Assembly (NCBI RefSeq): GCF_026967935.1
Contig: NZ_JAPVBL010000001.1
Coordinates: 1-64,000, forward strand
Source of the DNA: Modestobacter sp. VKM Ac-2982
GTDB lineage: Bacteria; Actinomycetota; Actinomycetes; Mycobacteriales; Geodermatophilaceae
Length of the DNA stretch: 64,000 nucleotides
Reading direction: 5' to 3'
Below, in pieces: positions 1 to 7,317 of this stretch (positions are counted from its first letter, which is position 1; each line of letters begins with the position of its first letter). Under the pieces are notes generated by a model. It was given only the letters and a program-made list of their open reading frames with translations. It was not told the origin of the DNA and ran no database searches. The translations under genes were made by a program, and so were the position numbers.

Positions 1-124
1 CCGAAGACACCGAAGGGGGATTTGTTACTTGGCACTGACTTTCGGCACGCTGTTGAGTTCTCAAGGAGCGGACGCGCACGTTCCCCGACCAATTTCTTGG
101 CCGTTCTCCGTGGCGGTGATTTCC
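1..124 (-). ncRNA. Leader of an rRNA operon (5' part of pre-rRNA)
   Basis: Read on the minus strand, positions 35-65 carry the actinobacterial pre-16S leader element CTTGAGAACTCAACAGCGTG, followed by AAGTCAGTGCC. This boxA-like antitermination and processing element precedes 16S rRNA genes in mycobacteria and streptomycetes. The leader runs off the left edge of the window, so the 16S gene itself is not visible and is inferred to start just outside. No coding signal is seen in 1-312. The interval 154-292 shows nothing I can assign. Confidence 0.65.
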
Positions 125-153
125 ACTTTACACCAAGTTCCGCAGCGGGTGAA
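125..153 (-). promoter_or_regulatory. Putative rRNA operon promoter
   Basis: On the minus strand a -35 box TTCACC (148-153) and a -10 box TAAAGT (125-130) are separated by 17 nt, a sigma-70-like arrangement. It lies about 60-90 nt before the rRNA leader element and points toward the left edge. Assignment as an rRNA promoter rests on that leader; no start site is known. Confidence 0.45.
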
Positions 154-292
154 CCTCGGGGGTTCTTCCGGCGGTTTCCCAGGCCTTGCGGCCCGGTCCG
201 TTCTCGCTTGGTGCATGGAGAACGATACACGCCCTCAGAGGGGCTCTGCAGGGGGGTCCCCGGAGGGGTCCTGGAATGGCTCGGACGCGCTG

Positions 293-316
293 CTGAGCAG
301 GGAGAACGCTGCTCAG
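293..316 (-). terminator. Hairpin overlapping the AlkB stop codon
   Basis: CTGAGCAG (293-300) and CTGCTCAG (309-316) form a perfect 8-bp stem with an 8-nt loop. It overlaps the stop codon of the AlkB-like gene. There is no U-tract, so terminator function is tentative. Confidence 0.35.
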
Positions 317-942
317 GCCACCCCGCGGGGGCGGAACTGGACGCTCACGCGGGGACCGACCGGCTTGGTGGTCTTCGGGATGCAGTGCTCCCAGGTGCGC
401 TGACACGAACCGCCCATCACGACCAGGTCGCCGTGCCCGAGGGTGAAGCGCCGGCTCTCGCCGCCACCCACCGGCCGCAGCAGGAGTGGCCGGGGCGAGC
501 CGAACGAGACGATGGCGACCAACGTGTCCTCGGTGCGGCTGCGCCCGATGCGGTCGCCGTGCCAGGCGACGCTGTCGCGCCCGTCGCGGTACAGGCACAT
601 GCCCGCCGTCACGAACGGCTCGCCCAGCTCCGCGCGGTAGTGCGCGTCGAGGGCCGCGCGGGCGTCGGTGAGCACGGCGTGCGGCAGCGCCTCACCCGCT
701 CCGTACCAACGCAGCAACCGGGGGACGGCCACCTCGCGGTCGTACATCTGCCGGCGGTCCTCCCGCCAGCCGATGTCGCCCAACAGGACGTCGAGCACGG
801 TGTCGGAGCCCTCGACCCAGCCGGGGAGGTGGTCCACCCAGGCACCCCGGGTCAGCGGGTGTCGTTCGACCCGCCCCAGGAGCGGGGTGAGCGCGGCCTC
901 CTCGGCCACGTCCCAGATGGAGGGCTGGTGCGCGAGCGACAT
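313..942 (-). CDS. alkB: AlkB-like 2-oxoglutarate/Fe(II) dioxygenase
   Basis: A 209-residue protein of the AlkB family, which oxidatively removes alkyl groups from nucleic-acid bases using Fe(II) and 2-oxoglutarate. The iron ligands are visible as WHGD (His and Asp of the HxD motif, about residue 128) and a His in WEHC (about residue 185). The C-terminal arginines in GPRVSVQFRPR fit 2-oxoglutarate binding. The full length matches short bacterial AlkB proteins that act without an Ada domain. A -10 box TAGTCT (949-954) lies 7 nt before the ATG, suggesting a leaderless mRNA. An SOS-type box sits at 964-979, so DNA-damage induction is likely. Exact lesion preference cannot be told from sequence. 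Confidence 0.9.
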   Translation of the reverse strand: MSLAHQPSIWDVAEEAALTPLLGRVERHPLTRGAWVDHLPGWVEGSDTVLDVLLGDIGWREDRRQMYDREVAVPRLLRWYGAGEALPHAVLTDARAALDAHYRAELGEPFVTAGMCLYRDGRDSVAWHGDRIGRSRTEDTLVAIVSFGSPRPLLLRPVGGGESRRFTLGHGDLVVMGGSCQRTWEHCIPKTTKPVGPRVSVQFRPRGVA

Positions 943-948
943 GCAGGG

Positions 949-979
949 AGACTACCCCCGGTTTCGCACAGGTGTTCGA
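949..979 (-). promoter_or_regulatory. SOS-box promoter of the AlkB-like gene
   Basis: On the minus strand TCGAAC-ACCT-GTGCGA (964-979) matches the actinobacterial LexA box TCGAAC-N4-GTTCGA at 11 of 12 fixed positions. A -10 hexamer TAGTCT (949-954) follows and the ATG is 7 nt further on. The box lies over the expected -35 and spacer, the position for LexA repression. The match is seen directly; LexA binding is inferred. Confidence 0.6.
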
Positions 980-1004
980 AAACCTGTGGACAACCTCGTC
1001 GACT

Positions 1005-1035
1005 CCCCGACCTCAGTGGAAGGCAGAGGTCGGGG
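1005..1035 (-). terminator. Terminator hairpin after recQ
   Basis: CCCCGACCTC (1005-1014) and GAGGTCGGGG (1026-1035) form a perfect 10-bp GC-rich stem with an 11-nt loop, 9 nt past the stop of the RecQ-like gene and before the AlkB promoter. Confidence 0.6.
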
Positions 1036-1043
1036 TCGCTCCC

Positions 1044-3284
1044 TCAGGCGCTGAGGGCCAACACGAACGGCAGGACGGAGCCGGCCCCCGCAAGCCGCAG
1101 CTCACGGCCGGCGACGGTCATGGTCCAGCGCGAGTCGGCCAGGTCGTCGACGAGCAGGACCGGGGCGTCGCCGAGCTCGGCCAGCCGGGCGCGGAGCTCC
1201 GGCCCGACCACGATGCGCTGCCAGACCCCGGCCAGCCGGAAGGCGCTGTTGCCGCCCGGCCCGCCGGTGGGACCGCCGTGGGCCAGGTCGAGGGCTCCCA
1301 GGTAGGGCAGCCGCCCGAGCTGCGCCAGCCCCTGGGCCACGCCCGCGACCAGGGCGGGCCGCCTCCGGGACGGCATCGCCACCACGCCGGCGGGGCGCTG
1401 CGCCCAGTCCCAGGCGCCGAGCACCCGGGCACAGGCCTTGAGCAGTTCTGCGTCCGGTGGTGCGTCGTTGCGCAGGCCGGGGCGCATGACCCGGTGGCTC
1501 ACCTCGTAGGCGGCGTCCGGGTCCTCCTCGATCGAGGGCGCCTCGAGGTCCTCAGCCAGCGTGGCCACGCCGCCGACCCCGTCGTCCCCCAGGAGGGTGC
1601 GCAGGCGCTGGCCCCAGCCCAGGTCGGTCAGCCGGGCCACGGCCCGACCGGTGGCGATCTGCTCACCCGGCACGATCTTGCCCTTGACCTCGACCCCGAG
1701 CCGGTCGGCGCCGGTGGGCCATTGGGCCCGCGGCGGGAGCTCCACGCCGGGCCGGTCCAGCCGGGCGGAGGCCGCCTCGGCTGCGCCTGCCGGCACGTCG
1801 GTGGGGTACCAGGGGCCGGCGCAGACGTCACAGCGCCCGCAGGGGCTGGCGGTCGGGTCGTCGAGGGCGGTCTGCAGGAAGGCCATCCGGCACTCGGCGG
1901 TGTCGACGGGCCGTGCGTAGGTGAGCATCGACCGCTGCTCGGCCTCCCGGGTCGCGGTGACCCGGGAGTACCGCTCGGCGTCGTAGACCCACGGGACGCC
2001 GGTGGAACGCCAGCCGCCCTGCACCCGCTCCACCGCGCCGTCGACCGCGAGCACCTTGAGCAGCAGCTCGAGCCGGGAGCGGCGCACGTCGGCCACCGTC
2101 TCCAGCCTCGCCACCGACCAGGCCTTGCCGTCGGCCATCGCGGTGAGGACCGCGGCGGCGTGGTCCTCCCGGGGCATGGAGGAGGTGGCGAACCACTGCC
2201 AGATCGCGATGTCCTCCGGACCCGGGAGCAGCAGCACGTCGGCGTTGGCGACGGCGCGGCCGGCGCGACCCACCTGCTGGTAGTAGCTCACCGGGGACGA
2301 CGGCGCGCCCAGGTGGACGACGAACCCCAGGTCGGGCTTGTCGAAGCCCATTCCCAGCGCCGACGTGGCGACCAGGGCCTTCACCCGGTTCTCCCGCAGT
2401 GCCTCCTCGGCGTCCTTGCGGTCGGCGTCGTCCAGCCGCCCGGTGTAGGCGCGGACCTCGTGGCCGGCGTCGCGGAGCAGCGCCGCCGTCTCCTCGGCCG
2501 CGGCCACGGTGAGCGTGTAGACGATGCCGCTGCCCGGCAGGTCGCCGATGTGCGCCGCCAGCCAGGCCAGCCGTGCGCGGTCGGTGTCCAGCCGCAGCAC
2601 GCCCAGCCGCAGGGAGTCCCGGGCCAGCGGGCCGCGGACCGTGGTCACCTCGACGCCGCCGGCGCCGAGCTGCTCGGCGACGTCGGCGACCACCCGCTCG
2701 TTGGCCGTGGCGGTCGTCGCCAGCACCGGAGTCCCGGCGGGGAGCTGACCGAGCAGGTCGCGGATGCGGCGGTAGTCGGGCCGGAAGTCGTGCCCCCAGT
2801 CGGAGACGCAGTGCGCCTCGTCGACCACGAGGAGCCCGCAGCGCTCGACCAGGCTGGGCAGCTGCTCGTCCCGGAAACGCGGGTTGGTCAGCCGCTCCGG
2901 GGAGACCAGCAGGACGTCGACGTCGTCGGCGGCGAGCCGGGCGTTGATGTCGTCCCACTCGGTCACGTTGGAGCTGGAGATCTCCACGGCCTTGATCCCG
3001 GCGCGGGCGGCTGCGGCCACCTGGTCGCGCATCAGCGCGAGCAACGGGCTGACCAACAGCGTGGGGCCGGCACCGCGGCGGCGCAGCAGGGCGGTGGAGA
3101 CGAAGTAGACCGCGGACTTGCCCCAGCCGGTGCGCTGCACGACCAGGGCACGCTGGTGCCGCTCGACGAGCGCGGTGACGGCGGCGTCCTGACCCTCGCG
3201 GAAGACGGCGTCGGCGCGGCCGGTGAGCTCGCGCAGGACGCCGAGCGCCTCATCGGCCAGATCGGTCTCCACAGCGGTGCTCAT
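1044..3284 (-). CDS. recQ: RecQ-family ATP-dependent DNA helicase with C-terminal phosphoribosyltransferase-like domain
   Basis: A 746-residue superfamily 2 helicase. Visible motifs are Walker A TGWGKS (about 52-57), DEAH (155-158) followed by the RecQ signature CVSDWGHDFRPDYR, motif III ATTATA (189-194), motif VI QQVGRAGR (336-343) and a four-cysteine zinc site (C465, C482, C485, C488). No HRDC domain is seen. Residues about 530-746 resemble instead a phosphoribosyltransferase fold, with a PRPP-loop-like VLLVDDLADSRWT at 709-721. A -10-like TACGGT (3292-3297) lies 7 nt before the chosen ATG, favouring it over an ATG ten codons upstream. It unwinds DNA 3'-5' in repair or recombination by family knowledge; the role of the C-terminal domain is unknown. 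Two very long antisense frames here are GC artefacts. Confidence 0.88.
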   Translation of the reverse strand: MSTAVETDLADEALGVLRELTGRADAVFREGQDAAVTALVERHQRALVVQRTGWGKSAVYFVSTALLRRRGAGPTLLVSPLLALMRDQVAAAARAGIKAVEISSSNVTEWDDINARLAADDVDVLLVSPERLTNPRFRDEQLPSLVERCGLLVVDEAHCVSDWGHDFRPDYRRIRDLLGQLPAGTPVLATTATANERVVADVAEQLGAGGVEVTTVRGPLARDSLRLGVLRLDTDRARLAWLAAHIGDLPGSGIVYTLTVAAAEETAALLRDAGHEVRAYTGRLDDADRKDAEEALRENRVKALVATSALGMGFDKPDLGFVVHLGAPSSPVSYYQQVGRAGRAVANADVLLLPGPEDIAIWQWFATSSMPREDHAAAVLTAMADGKAWSVARLETVADVRRSRLELLLKVLAVDGAVERVQGGWRSTGVPWVYDAERYSRVTATREAEQRSMLTYARPVDTAECRMAFLQTALDDPTASPCGRCDVCAGPWYPTDVPAGAAEAASARLDRPGVELPPRAQWPTGADRLGVEVKGKIVPGEQIATGRAVARLTDLGWGQRLRTLLGDDGVGGVATLAEDLEAPSIEEDPDAAYEVSHRVMRPGLRNDAPPDAELLKACARVLGAWDWAQRPAGVVAMPSRRRPALVAGVAQGLAQLGRLPYLGALDLAHGGPTGGPGGNSAFRLAGVWQRIVVGPELRARLAELGDAPVLLVDDLADSRWTMTVAGRELRLAGAGSVLPFVLALSA

Positions 3285-3365
3285 GCCCCCGACCGTAGGC
3301 GGCGGCACCGACATCTCCGGACCTGGGCGTGCGGTGGCTGTGGACGACCGGTTGGATGGGTCTCG

Positions 3366-4193
3366 ATGCTGCCGCCGGACAACCACGTGCACTCCGAGTT
3401 CTCCTGGGACACCGGCCCACGAGCGTCGTTGCTGCGCGCCTGCGAGCGCGCCGTGGAGATCGGCCTCCCGGCCATCGCCTTCACCGAACACCTGGACTTC
3501 ACCGTCTGGGACGCCGCCGACCGGGCCACCGCGCAGGGGCTCACCGACCGGCACCCGGCCAACCAGCTGCCGATCGACGTCGACCTCTACGCCGAGACGA
3601 TCTGGGAGGCCCGGCAGCGCTTCCCGACGCTGCGGGTGTGGTCCGGCGTCGAGGCCGGCGAGCCGCACCTGTTCGGGGCCAGCGTGGCTGCTCACCTGGG
3701 TGCCTCCCCGGTCGACCGGGTCCTCGGCTCCCTGCACTCGCTGCCGGTCGACGGCCGGCTGATGGGTGTCAACCGGCTGCTGCACGCCCCGGGCATCGAT
3801 GTCATCGCCACGATGCGCCGGTACCTCACCGAGATGGTGGCGATGATCCAGAGCAGCGACGTCTTCCAGGTGCTGGCCCACTGCGACTACCCGCGGCGCT
3901 ACTGGCCCGGCGGCCGGGAGCAGTACCCGCAGGCGGTGTTCGAGGAGGAGTACCGAGCGGTGTTCCGGGCGCTGGCGGCCGGCGGCCGGGCCCTCGAGGT
4001 GAACACCACCAGCCCGCTGTGGTCGGTGGAGCTGCTCCGCTGGTACCGCGAGGAGGGTGGTGACGCGGTCAGCTTCGGCAGCGACGGCCATCAGCCGCAC
4101 CTGGTCGGTCAGCGGTTCGACCTGGCGGTCGACGTCGTCGAGCAGGCCGGCTTCCGGCCTGGGCGAGACCGCTTCGACTTCTGGCGCCGCTGA
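3366..4193 (+). CDS. PHP-domain phosphatase (histidinol-phosphatase-like)
   Basis: A 275-residue PHP-superfamily metal-dependent phosphoesterase. The trinuclear metal ligands are visible: HVH in DNHVHSEFSWD near residues 7-9, TEHLDF (about 40), a Glu in GVEAGE, a His in AHCDYPRR, and the closing SDGHQP. The family includes class II histidinol-phosphatases (HisK), which make L-histidinol, but no other his genes lie nearby, so the substrate is uncertain. The ATG at 3366 gives the HxH motif right at the N-terminus, as usual for the family. Divergent from recQ across 81 bp. Confidence 0.75.
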   Translation: MLPPDNHVHSEFSWDTGPRASLLRACERAVEIGLPAIAFTEHLDFTVWDAADRATAQGLTDRHPANQLPIDVDLYAETIWEARQRFPTLRVWSGVEAGEPHLFGASVAAHLGASPVDRVLGSLHSLPVDGRLMGVNRLLHAPGIDVIATMRRYLTEMVAMIQSSDVFQVLAHCDYPRRYWPGGREQYPQAVFEEEYRAVFRALAAGGRALEVNTTSPLWSVELLRWYREEGGDAVSFGSDGHQPHLVGQRFDLAVDVVEQAGFRPGRDRFDFWRR

Positions 4194-4265
4194 CTCCGTC
4201 AGCTCGACGACGAAGTCCGGGAACGGTGGGTGTCGATCCGGTCGTGGACTGCCGATGAGGGGGGC

Positions 4266-4514
4266 GTGACCGCTCCGGCTGCCCTCGAGGCCCCGACCGA
4301 CAGGGACGACGCCGTCCCCTTCGGCCCACAGACCGTCGTCCAGGAGGCGACTGCCGCCGGCCTGGCCGCCATCGCCCGGCTGCACGACGAGGCCCTGGCG
4401 GCGATCGCCGCGCTGGCCGAGACCTGGGACCAGCCGGCCGACCCGGTCCGGGTGCTCCACACCGCCGAGCGCCCGGCGGTCCTTCTCCGGCCCGGGAGCG
4501 CAGCCGCCGCCTGA
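4266..4514 (+). CDS. Small protein of unknown function (Ala/Leu helical family)
   Basis: An 82-residue protein I do not recognise. The GTG at 4266 has a strong G-rich Shine-Dalgarno run (GAGGGGGG) just upstream; an in-frame GTG at 4230 is possible. A central helix GLAAIARLHDEALAAIAALAE resembles the helix VLASIARIHTDGLAAVATIAE in the gene at 26494, so the two form a small paralogous family within this window. The tail is Pro/Arg/Ala-rich. No signal peptide or membrane segment. It stops 50 bp before carbamate kinase, just before that gene's operator. Confidence 0.55.
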   Translation: MTAPAALEAPTDRDDAVPFGPQTVVQEATAAGLAAIARLHDEALAAIAALAETWDQPADPVRVLHTAERPAVLLRPGSAAAA

Positions 4515-4522
4515 TCTGGCGG

Positions 4523-4558
4523 AAGTACTTCACCGCTAAGGCAGTTCCCCGCTAGGGT
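4523..4558 (+). promoter_or_regulatory. Operator and promoter of the carbamate kinase-amidohydrolase unit
   Basis: The 24-bp palindrome AAGT-AC-TTCA-CCGC-TAAG-GC-AGTT spans 4523-4546. A -35-like TTCACC (4529-4534) lies inside it and a -10 TAGGGT (4553-4558) follows after 18 nt, with the ATG 7 nt further on, so the mRNA is probably leaderless. Two more copies of the palindrome lie at 12366-12389 and 12408-12431. The arrangement suits a repressor covering the -35. Confidence 0.65.
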
Positions 4559-4564
4559 CACGCA

Positions 4565-5533
4565 ATGGCCCTCCCCCGTCGTGTCGTCATCGCCCTGGGC
4601 GGCAACGCGATGACCGGCGCCGACGGCTCCGCCACGCCCCGCGCCCAGCGCGAGGCCATCGCCGCGGCCGCCCAGCACATCGCCGCCGTCGTCGCCACCG
4701 GCGCCGAGGTGGTGCTCACCCACGGCAACGGCCCCCAGGTCGGCAACCTGCTGGTCAAGAACGAGCTGGCGGCGCACGTGGTCCCACCGGTCCCGTTGGA
4801 CTGGAACGTCGCCCAGACCCAGGCCACCATCGGGTTCACCCTCGCCGACGAGCTGGACGCCGCACTGGCCGCCCTCGGCTCGCCCCAGCGCACCGCGGCG
4901 CTGGTGACCCGCACCCTCGTCGACCCCGCCGACCCGGGGTTCGCGACGCCGTCCAAGCCGGTCGGCCGGCACCTGAGCCGGGACGAGGCCCAGCGCTTCA
5001 TCGACCTCGGGCAGAACTGGGAGGACCGCGGTGAGCGCGGCTGGCGGCGGGTGGTCGCCTCGCCCGAGCCCCTGTCGGTGGTCGACGTCCCGGCCATCTC
5101 GGCGCTCAGCGGGGCCGGGTTCGTGGTCGTCTGCGCCGGCGGGGGCGGCGTGCCCGTGGTCCCGGGACCCGCGGGCGGCGATGCCCTGATCGGCATCGAG
5201 GCCGTCATCGACAAGGACCTCACCGCCGCACTGCTCGCCCGTGAGCTGCGCGCGGACACCCTGGTCATCGCCACCGACGTCCCGCATGTGATGGTCGACT
5301 TCGGCACTCCGGCGTCCCGTCCGCTGGCCCGGGTCACCGTCGCCGAGATGCGTGCCCACGCCGAGTCCGGCCAGTTCGCCCGCGGCAGCATGGGCCCCAA
5401 GGTCGAGGCCGCCCTCCGGTTCGTGACCGACTCCGGGGACGGCCGTCAGGGCGCTCGCGCCGTCATCACCGCACTGCCCCACATCTCCGACGCCGTCGCC
5501 CGTGACGACGTCGGCACCGTCGTCACCGCATAG
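4565..5533 (+). CDS. arcC: Carbamate kinase
   Basis: A 322-residue amino-acid-kinase-fold enzyme. Carbamate kinase reversibly converts carbamoyl phosphate and ADP to ATP and carbamate, which breaks down to ammonia and CO2. Motifs seen are the N-terminal [18 protein letters not shown] (about 58-68), a glycine-rich [12 protein letters not shown] (about 195-206) and [10 protein letters not shown]. Length is normal for the family. No arginine deiminase or ornithine carbamoyltransferase gene is near, so it is unlikely to serve the arginine deiminase pathway. It is followed after 11 bp by a ring-opening amidohydrolase, and shares its operator with fdrA/DUF1116, pointing to a catabolic role using carbamoyl phosphate released from an N-acylurea. 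Confidence 0.9.
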   Translation: MALPRRVVIALGGNAMTGADGSATPRAQREAIAAAAQHIAAVVATGAEVVLTHGNGPQVGNLLVKNELAAHVVPPVPLDWNVAQTQATIGFTLADELDAALAALGSPQRTAALVTRTLVDPADPGFATPSKPVGRHLSRDEAQRFIDLGQNWEDRGERGWRRVVASPEPLSVVDVPAISALSGAGFVVVCAGGGGVPVVPGPAGGDALIGIEAVIDKDLTAALLARELRADTLVIATDVPHVMVDFGTPASRPLARVTVAEMRAHAESGQFARGSMGPKVEAALRFVTDSGDGRQGARAVITALPHISDAVARDDVGTVVTA

Positions 5534-5544
5534 AAGGAGAAGAC

Positions 5545-6648
5545 ATGCCCGCACCGATCGAGGTCCGCAAGGTCCCGCTGCACAACGTCAGCGACGCCTC
5601 CGAGCTCGCCAAGCTCATCGACGACGGCGTCATGGAGGCCGACCGGGTCATCGCCGTCATCGGCAAGACCGAGGGCAACGGCGGCGTGAACGACTACACC
5701 CGGATCATCGCCGACCGCGCGTTCCGCGAGGTGCTGATGGAGAAGGGCTCGCGGAGCAAGGAGGAGATCGGGGAGATTCCGATCGTGTGGTCCGGCGGCA
5801 CGGACGGCGTCATCAGCCCGCACGCCACGATCTTCGCCACGCTGCCCGAGGACTCGGTGGAGAAGACCGACGAGCCGCGGCTGACCGTGGGGTTCGCGAT
5901 GAGCGAGGTGCTGCTGCCCGAGGACATCGGCCGGCTCACCATGGTGGAGAAGGTCGCCGAGGGCGTGCGCCGGGCGATGGCCGAGGCGGGCATCACCGAC
6001 CCGGCCGACGTCCACTACGTGCAGACGAAGACGCCGCTGCTGACCATCGAGACGATCCGCGAGGCCAAGTCCCGCGGGCAGGAGACCTACTACGACGAGC
6101 CGCACGGCTCGATGGACCTCTCCAACGGCACGACGGCGCTGGGCATCGCGCTGGCGCTCGGCGAGATCGAGATGCCGGAGCAGAAGCAGGTGATGCGCGA
6201 CTTCGACCTGTTCAGCGCGGTCGCCTCCTGCTCCTCGGGCGTCGAGCTGGACCGGGCGCAGATCATCGTCGTCGGCAACGCCCGCGGGCACGGCGGCAAC
6301 TACCGGATCGGCCACTCGGTGATGACCGACGCCCTCGACCAGGACGGCATCTGGAACGCCATCCGGGACGCCGGCCTCGACCTGCCCGAGCGGCCGCACA
6401 CCTCCGACCTGGACGGCAACCTGGTCAACGTCTTCCTCAAGTGCGAGGCCGACCCGACCGGTTACGTGCGCGGCCGGCGCAACGCGATGCTCGACGACTC
6501 CGACGTCTTCTGGCACCGGCAGATCAAGGCCACCGTCGGCGGCGTCGCCGCGTCGGTGACCGGCGACCCGGCGGTGTTCGTGTCGGTGGCCGCGGTGCAC
6601 CAGGGCCCCTCCGGCGGCGGCCCGGTCGCCGCCATCGTCAAGGCCTGA
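5545..6648 (+). CDS. Ring-opening amidohydrolase (barbiturase / cyanuric acid hydrolase family)
   Basis: A 367-residue member of the family that hydrolyses the ring of barbiturate (to ureidomalonate) or cyanurate (to carboxybiuret). The threefold repeat architecture is visible as three Lys/Ser pairs: K41 (VIGKTEG) with S83 (VWSGGTDG), K162 (VQTKTPLL) with S230/S231 (ASCSSG), and K299 (FLKCEADP) with S356 (HQGPSGGGP). All three pairs are intact, so the enzyme should be active. A good AAGGAGA ribosome site precedes the ATG. Sequence alone does not let me separate barbiturase from cyanurate hydrolase; the molybdenum hydroxylase sharing the regulon favours a pyrimidine such as barbiturate. Confidence 0.85.
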   Translation: MPAPIEVRKVPLHNVSDASELAKLIDDGVMEADRVIAVIGKTEGNGGVNDYTRIIADRAFREVLMEKGSRSKEEIGEIPIVWSGGTDGVISPHATIFATLPEDSVEKTDEPRLTVGFAMSEVLLPEDIGRLTMVEKVAEGVRRAMAEAGITDPADVHYVQTKTPLLTIETIREAKSRGQETYYDEPHGSMDLSNGTTALGIALALGEIEMPEQKQVMRDFDLFSAVASCSSGVELDRAQIIVVGNARGHGGNYRIGHSVMTDALDQDGIWNAIRDAGLDLPERPHTSDLDGNLVNVFLKCEADPTGYVRGRRNAMLDDSDVFWHRQIKATVGGVAASVTGDPAVFVSVAAVHQGPSGGGPVAAIVKA

Positions 6649-6653
6649 GCGAC

Positions 6654-6685
6654 GGCGCCGGCCGGGTCAGGCCCCGGCCGGCGCC
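6654..6685. terminator. Bidirectional terminator between amidohydrolase and ohr
   Basis: A perfect 13-bp GC stem (GGCGCCGGCCGGG, 6654-6666, with its complement at 6673-6685) and a 6-nt loop lies between the convergent stops at 6648 and 6709. Confidence 0.65.
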
Positions 6686-6708
6686 TTCAGCCGCGATCCC
6701 GTGCTCCG

Positions 6709-7131
6709 TCAGGCGACCGTGGTCTCCAGGGTGACCGGGACGTTGCCGCGGGTGGCGTTGGAGTAGGGGCAGACCTGGTGGGCGGCCTCGACCAGCTGCT
6801 CCGCGGTCGCCTGGTCGACGCCGCCGAGCTCGGCGTGCAGGGCGACCTCCAGCCCGAAGCCGCCGGCGTCGTTCGGCCCGATGCCGACCTCCGCGGTGAC
6901 CCCGGCGTCATTGATCGGCGCCTTCTGCTTGCGGGCCACCATCTTCAGCGCGGACAGGAAGCACGCGGCGTAGCCGGCGGCGAACAGCTGCTCGGGGTTG
7001 GTGGCGCCGCCCTCGCCACCCATCTCCTTCGGCGTGGCCAGGTCCAGGTCGATCAGACCGTCGGAGGAGCGAGTGTGGCCGTTGCGGCCGTCACCGGTGG
7101 CGGTGGCGACAGCGGTGTAGACGCTGGGCAT
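6709..7131 (-). CDS. ohr: Organic hydroperoxide resistance protein (Ohr/OsmC family)
   Basis: A 140-residue thiol peroxidase of the Ohr group, which reduces organic and fatty-acid hydroperoxides in the cytoplasm. The two redox cysteines are in AACFLSAL (about residue 59) and VCPYSNATRGN (about 124), the Ohr-type spacing and sequence. Length is typical. The ATG at 7131 has a GGAGGA ribosome site. An 8-bp inverted repeat at 7152-7175 may be its operator. No adjacent OhrR-type regulator is present. It sits inside the interval between the two halves of the inferred heterocycle regulon but looks unrelated to it. Confidence 0.88.
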   Translation of the reverse strand: MPSVYTAVATATGDGRNGHTRSSDGLIDLDLATPKEMGGEGGATNPEQLFAAGYAACFLSALKMVARKQKAPINDAGVTAEVGIGPNDAGGFGLEVALHAELGGVDQATAEQLVEAAHQVCPYSNATRGNVPVTLETTVA

Positions 7132-7151
7132 GAGCGGTCCTCCAGGTAGTT

Positions 7152-7175
7152 GGGTGCACCATCCACTGTGCACCC
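7152..7175. promoter_or_regulatory. Inverted repeat upstream of ohr
   Basis: GGGTGCAC (7152-7159) and GTGCACCC (7168-7175) are a perfect 8-bp inverted repeat with an 8-nt centre, 21 nt before the ohr start. It could be an operator or an mRNA hairpin. It does not match the AT-rich OhrR site I know from Bacillus. Confidence 0.4.
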
Positions 7176-7293
7176 GGTGGACCGGTGGTGCGCCTGCCCC
7201 GTGGCCGATATCGCTCACACTCCTCGGGTGCGCGAGCCTGACCAGTCGGTTCGCTACCTTGGTCGCTGCGCCGGGCCCGCGGGGGGAGACCGG

Positions 7294-7317
7294 ATGAACG
7301 AGGAGCTGCCGCGGTGA
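7294..7317 (+). CDS. Seven-codon upstream ORF before the SpoIIE-type phosphatase
   Basis: ATG at 7294 opens a frame encoding MNEELPR and a TGA (7315-7317) that overlaps the GTG start (7314) of the next gene as GTGA. A G-rich GGGGGGAGA lies upstream of the ATG. This may couple translation of the downstream gene, or be chance. Confidence 0.3.
   Translation: MNEELPR

Noticed and set aside
972..4460. Very long open frames overlapping recQ and the PHP gene on both strands
   Set aside because: Their translations outside the real genes are repetitive Gly/Arg/His/Pro-rich sequence typical of third-position GC bias; only the RecQ and PHP parts have recognisable motifs.
4565..5533. Carbamate kinase as part of arginine deiminase fermentation
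   Set aside because: No arcA, arcB or arcD genes nearby; its operator is shared with fdrA and its neighbour opens heterocyclic rings.
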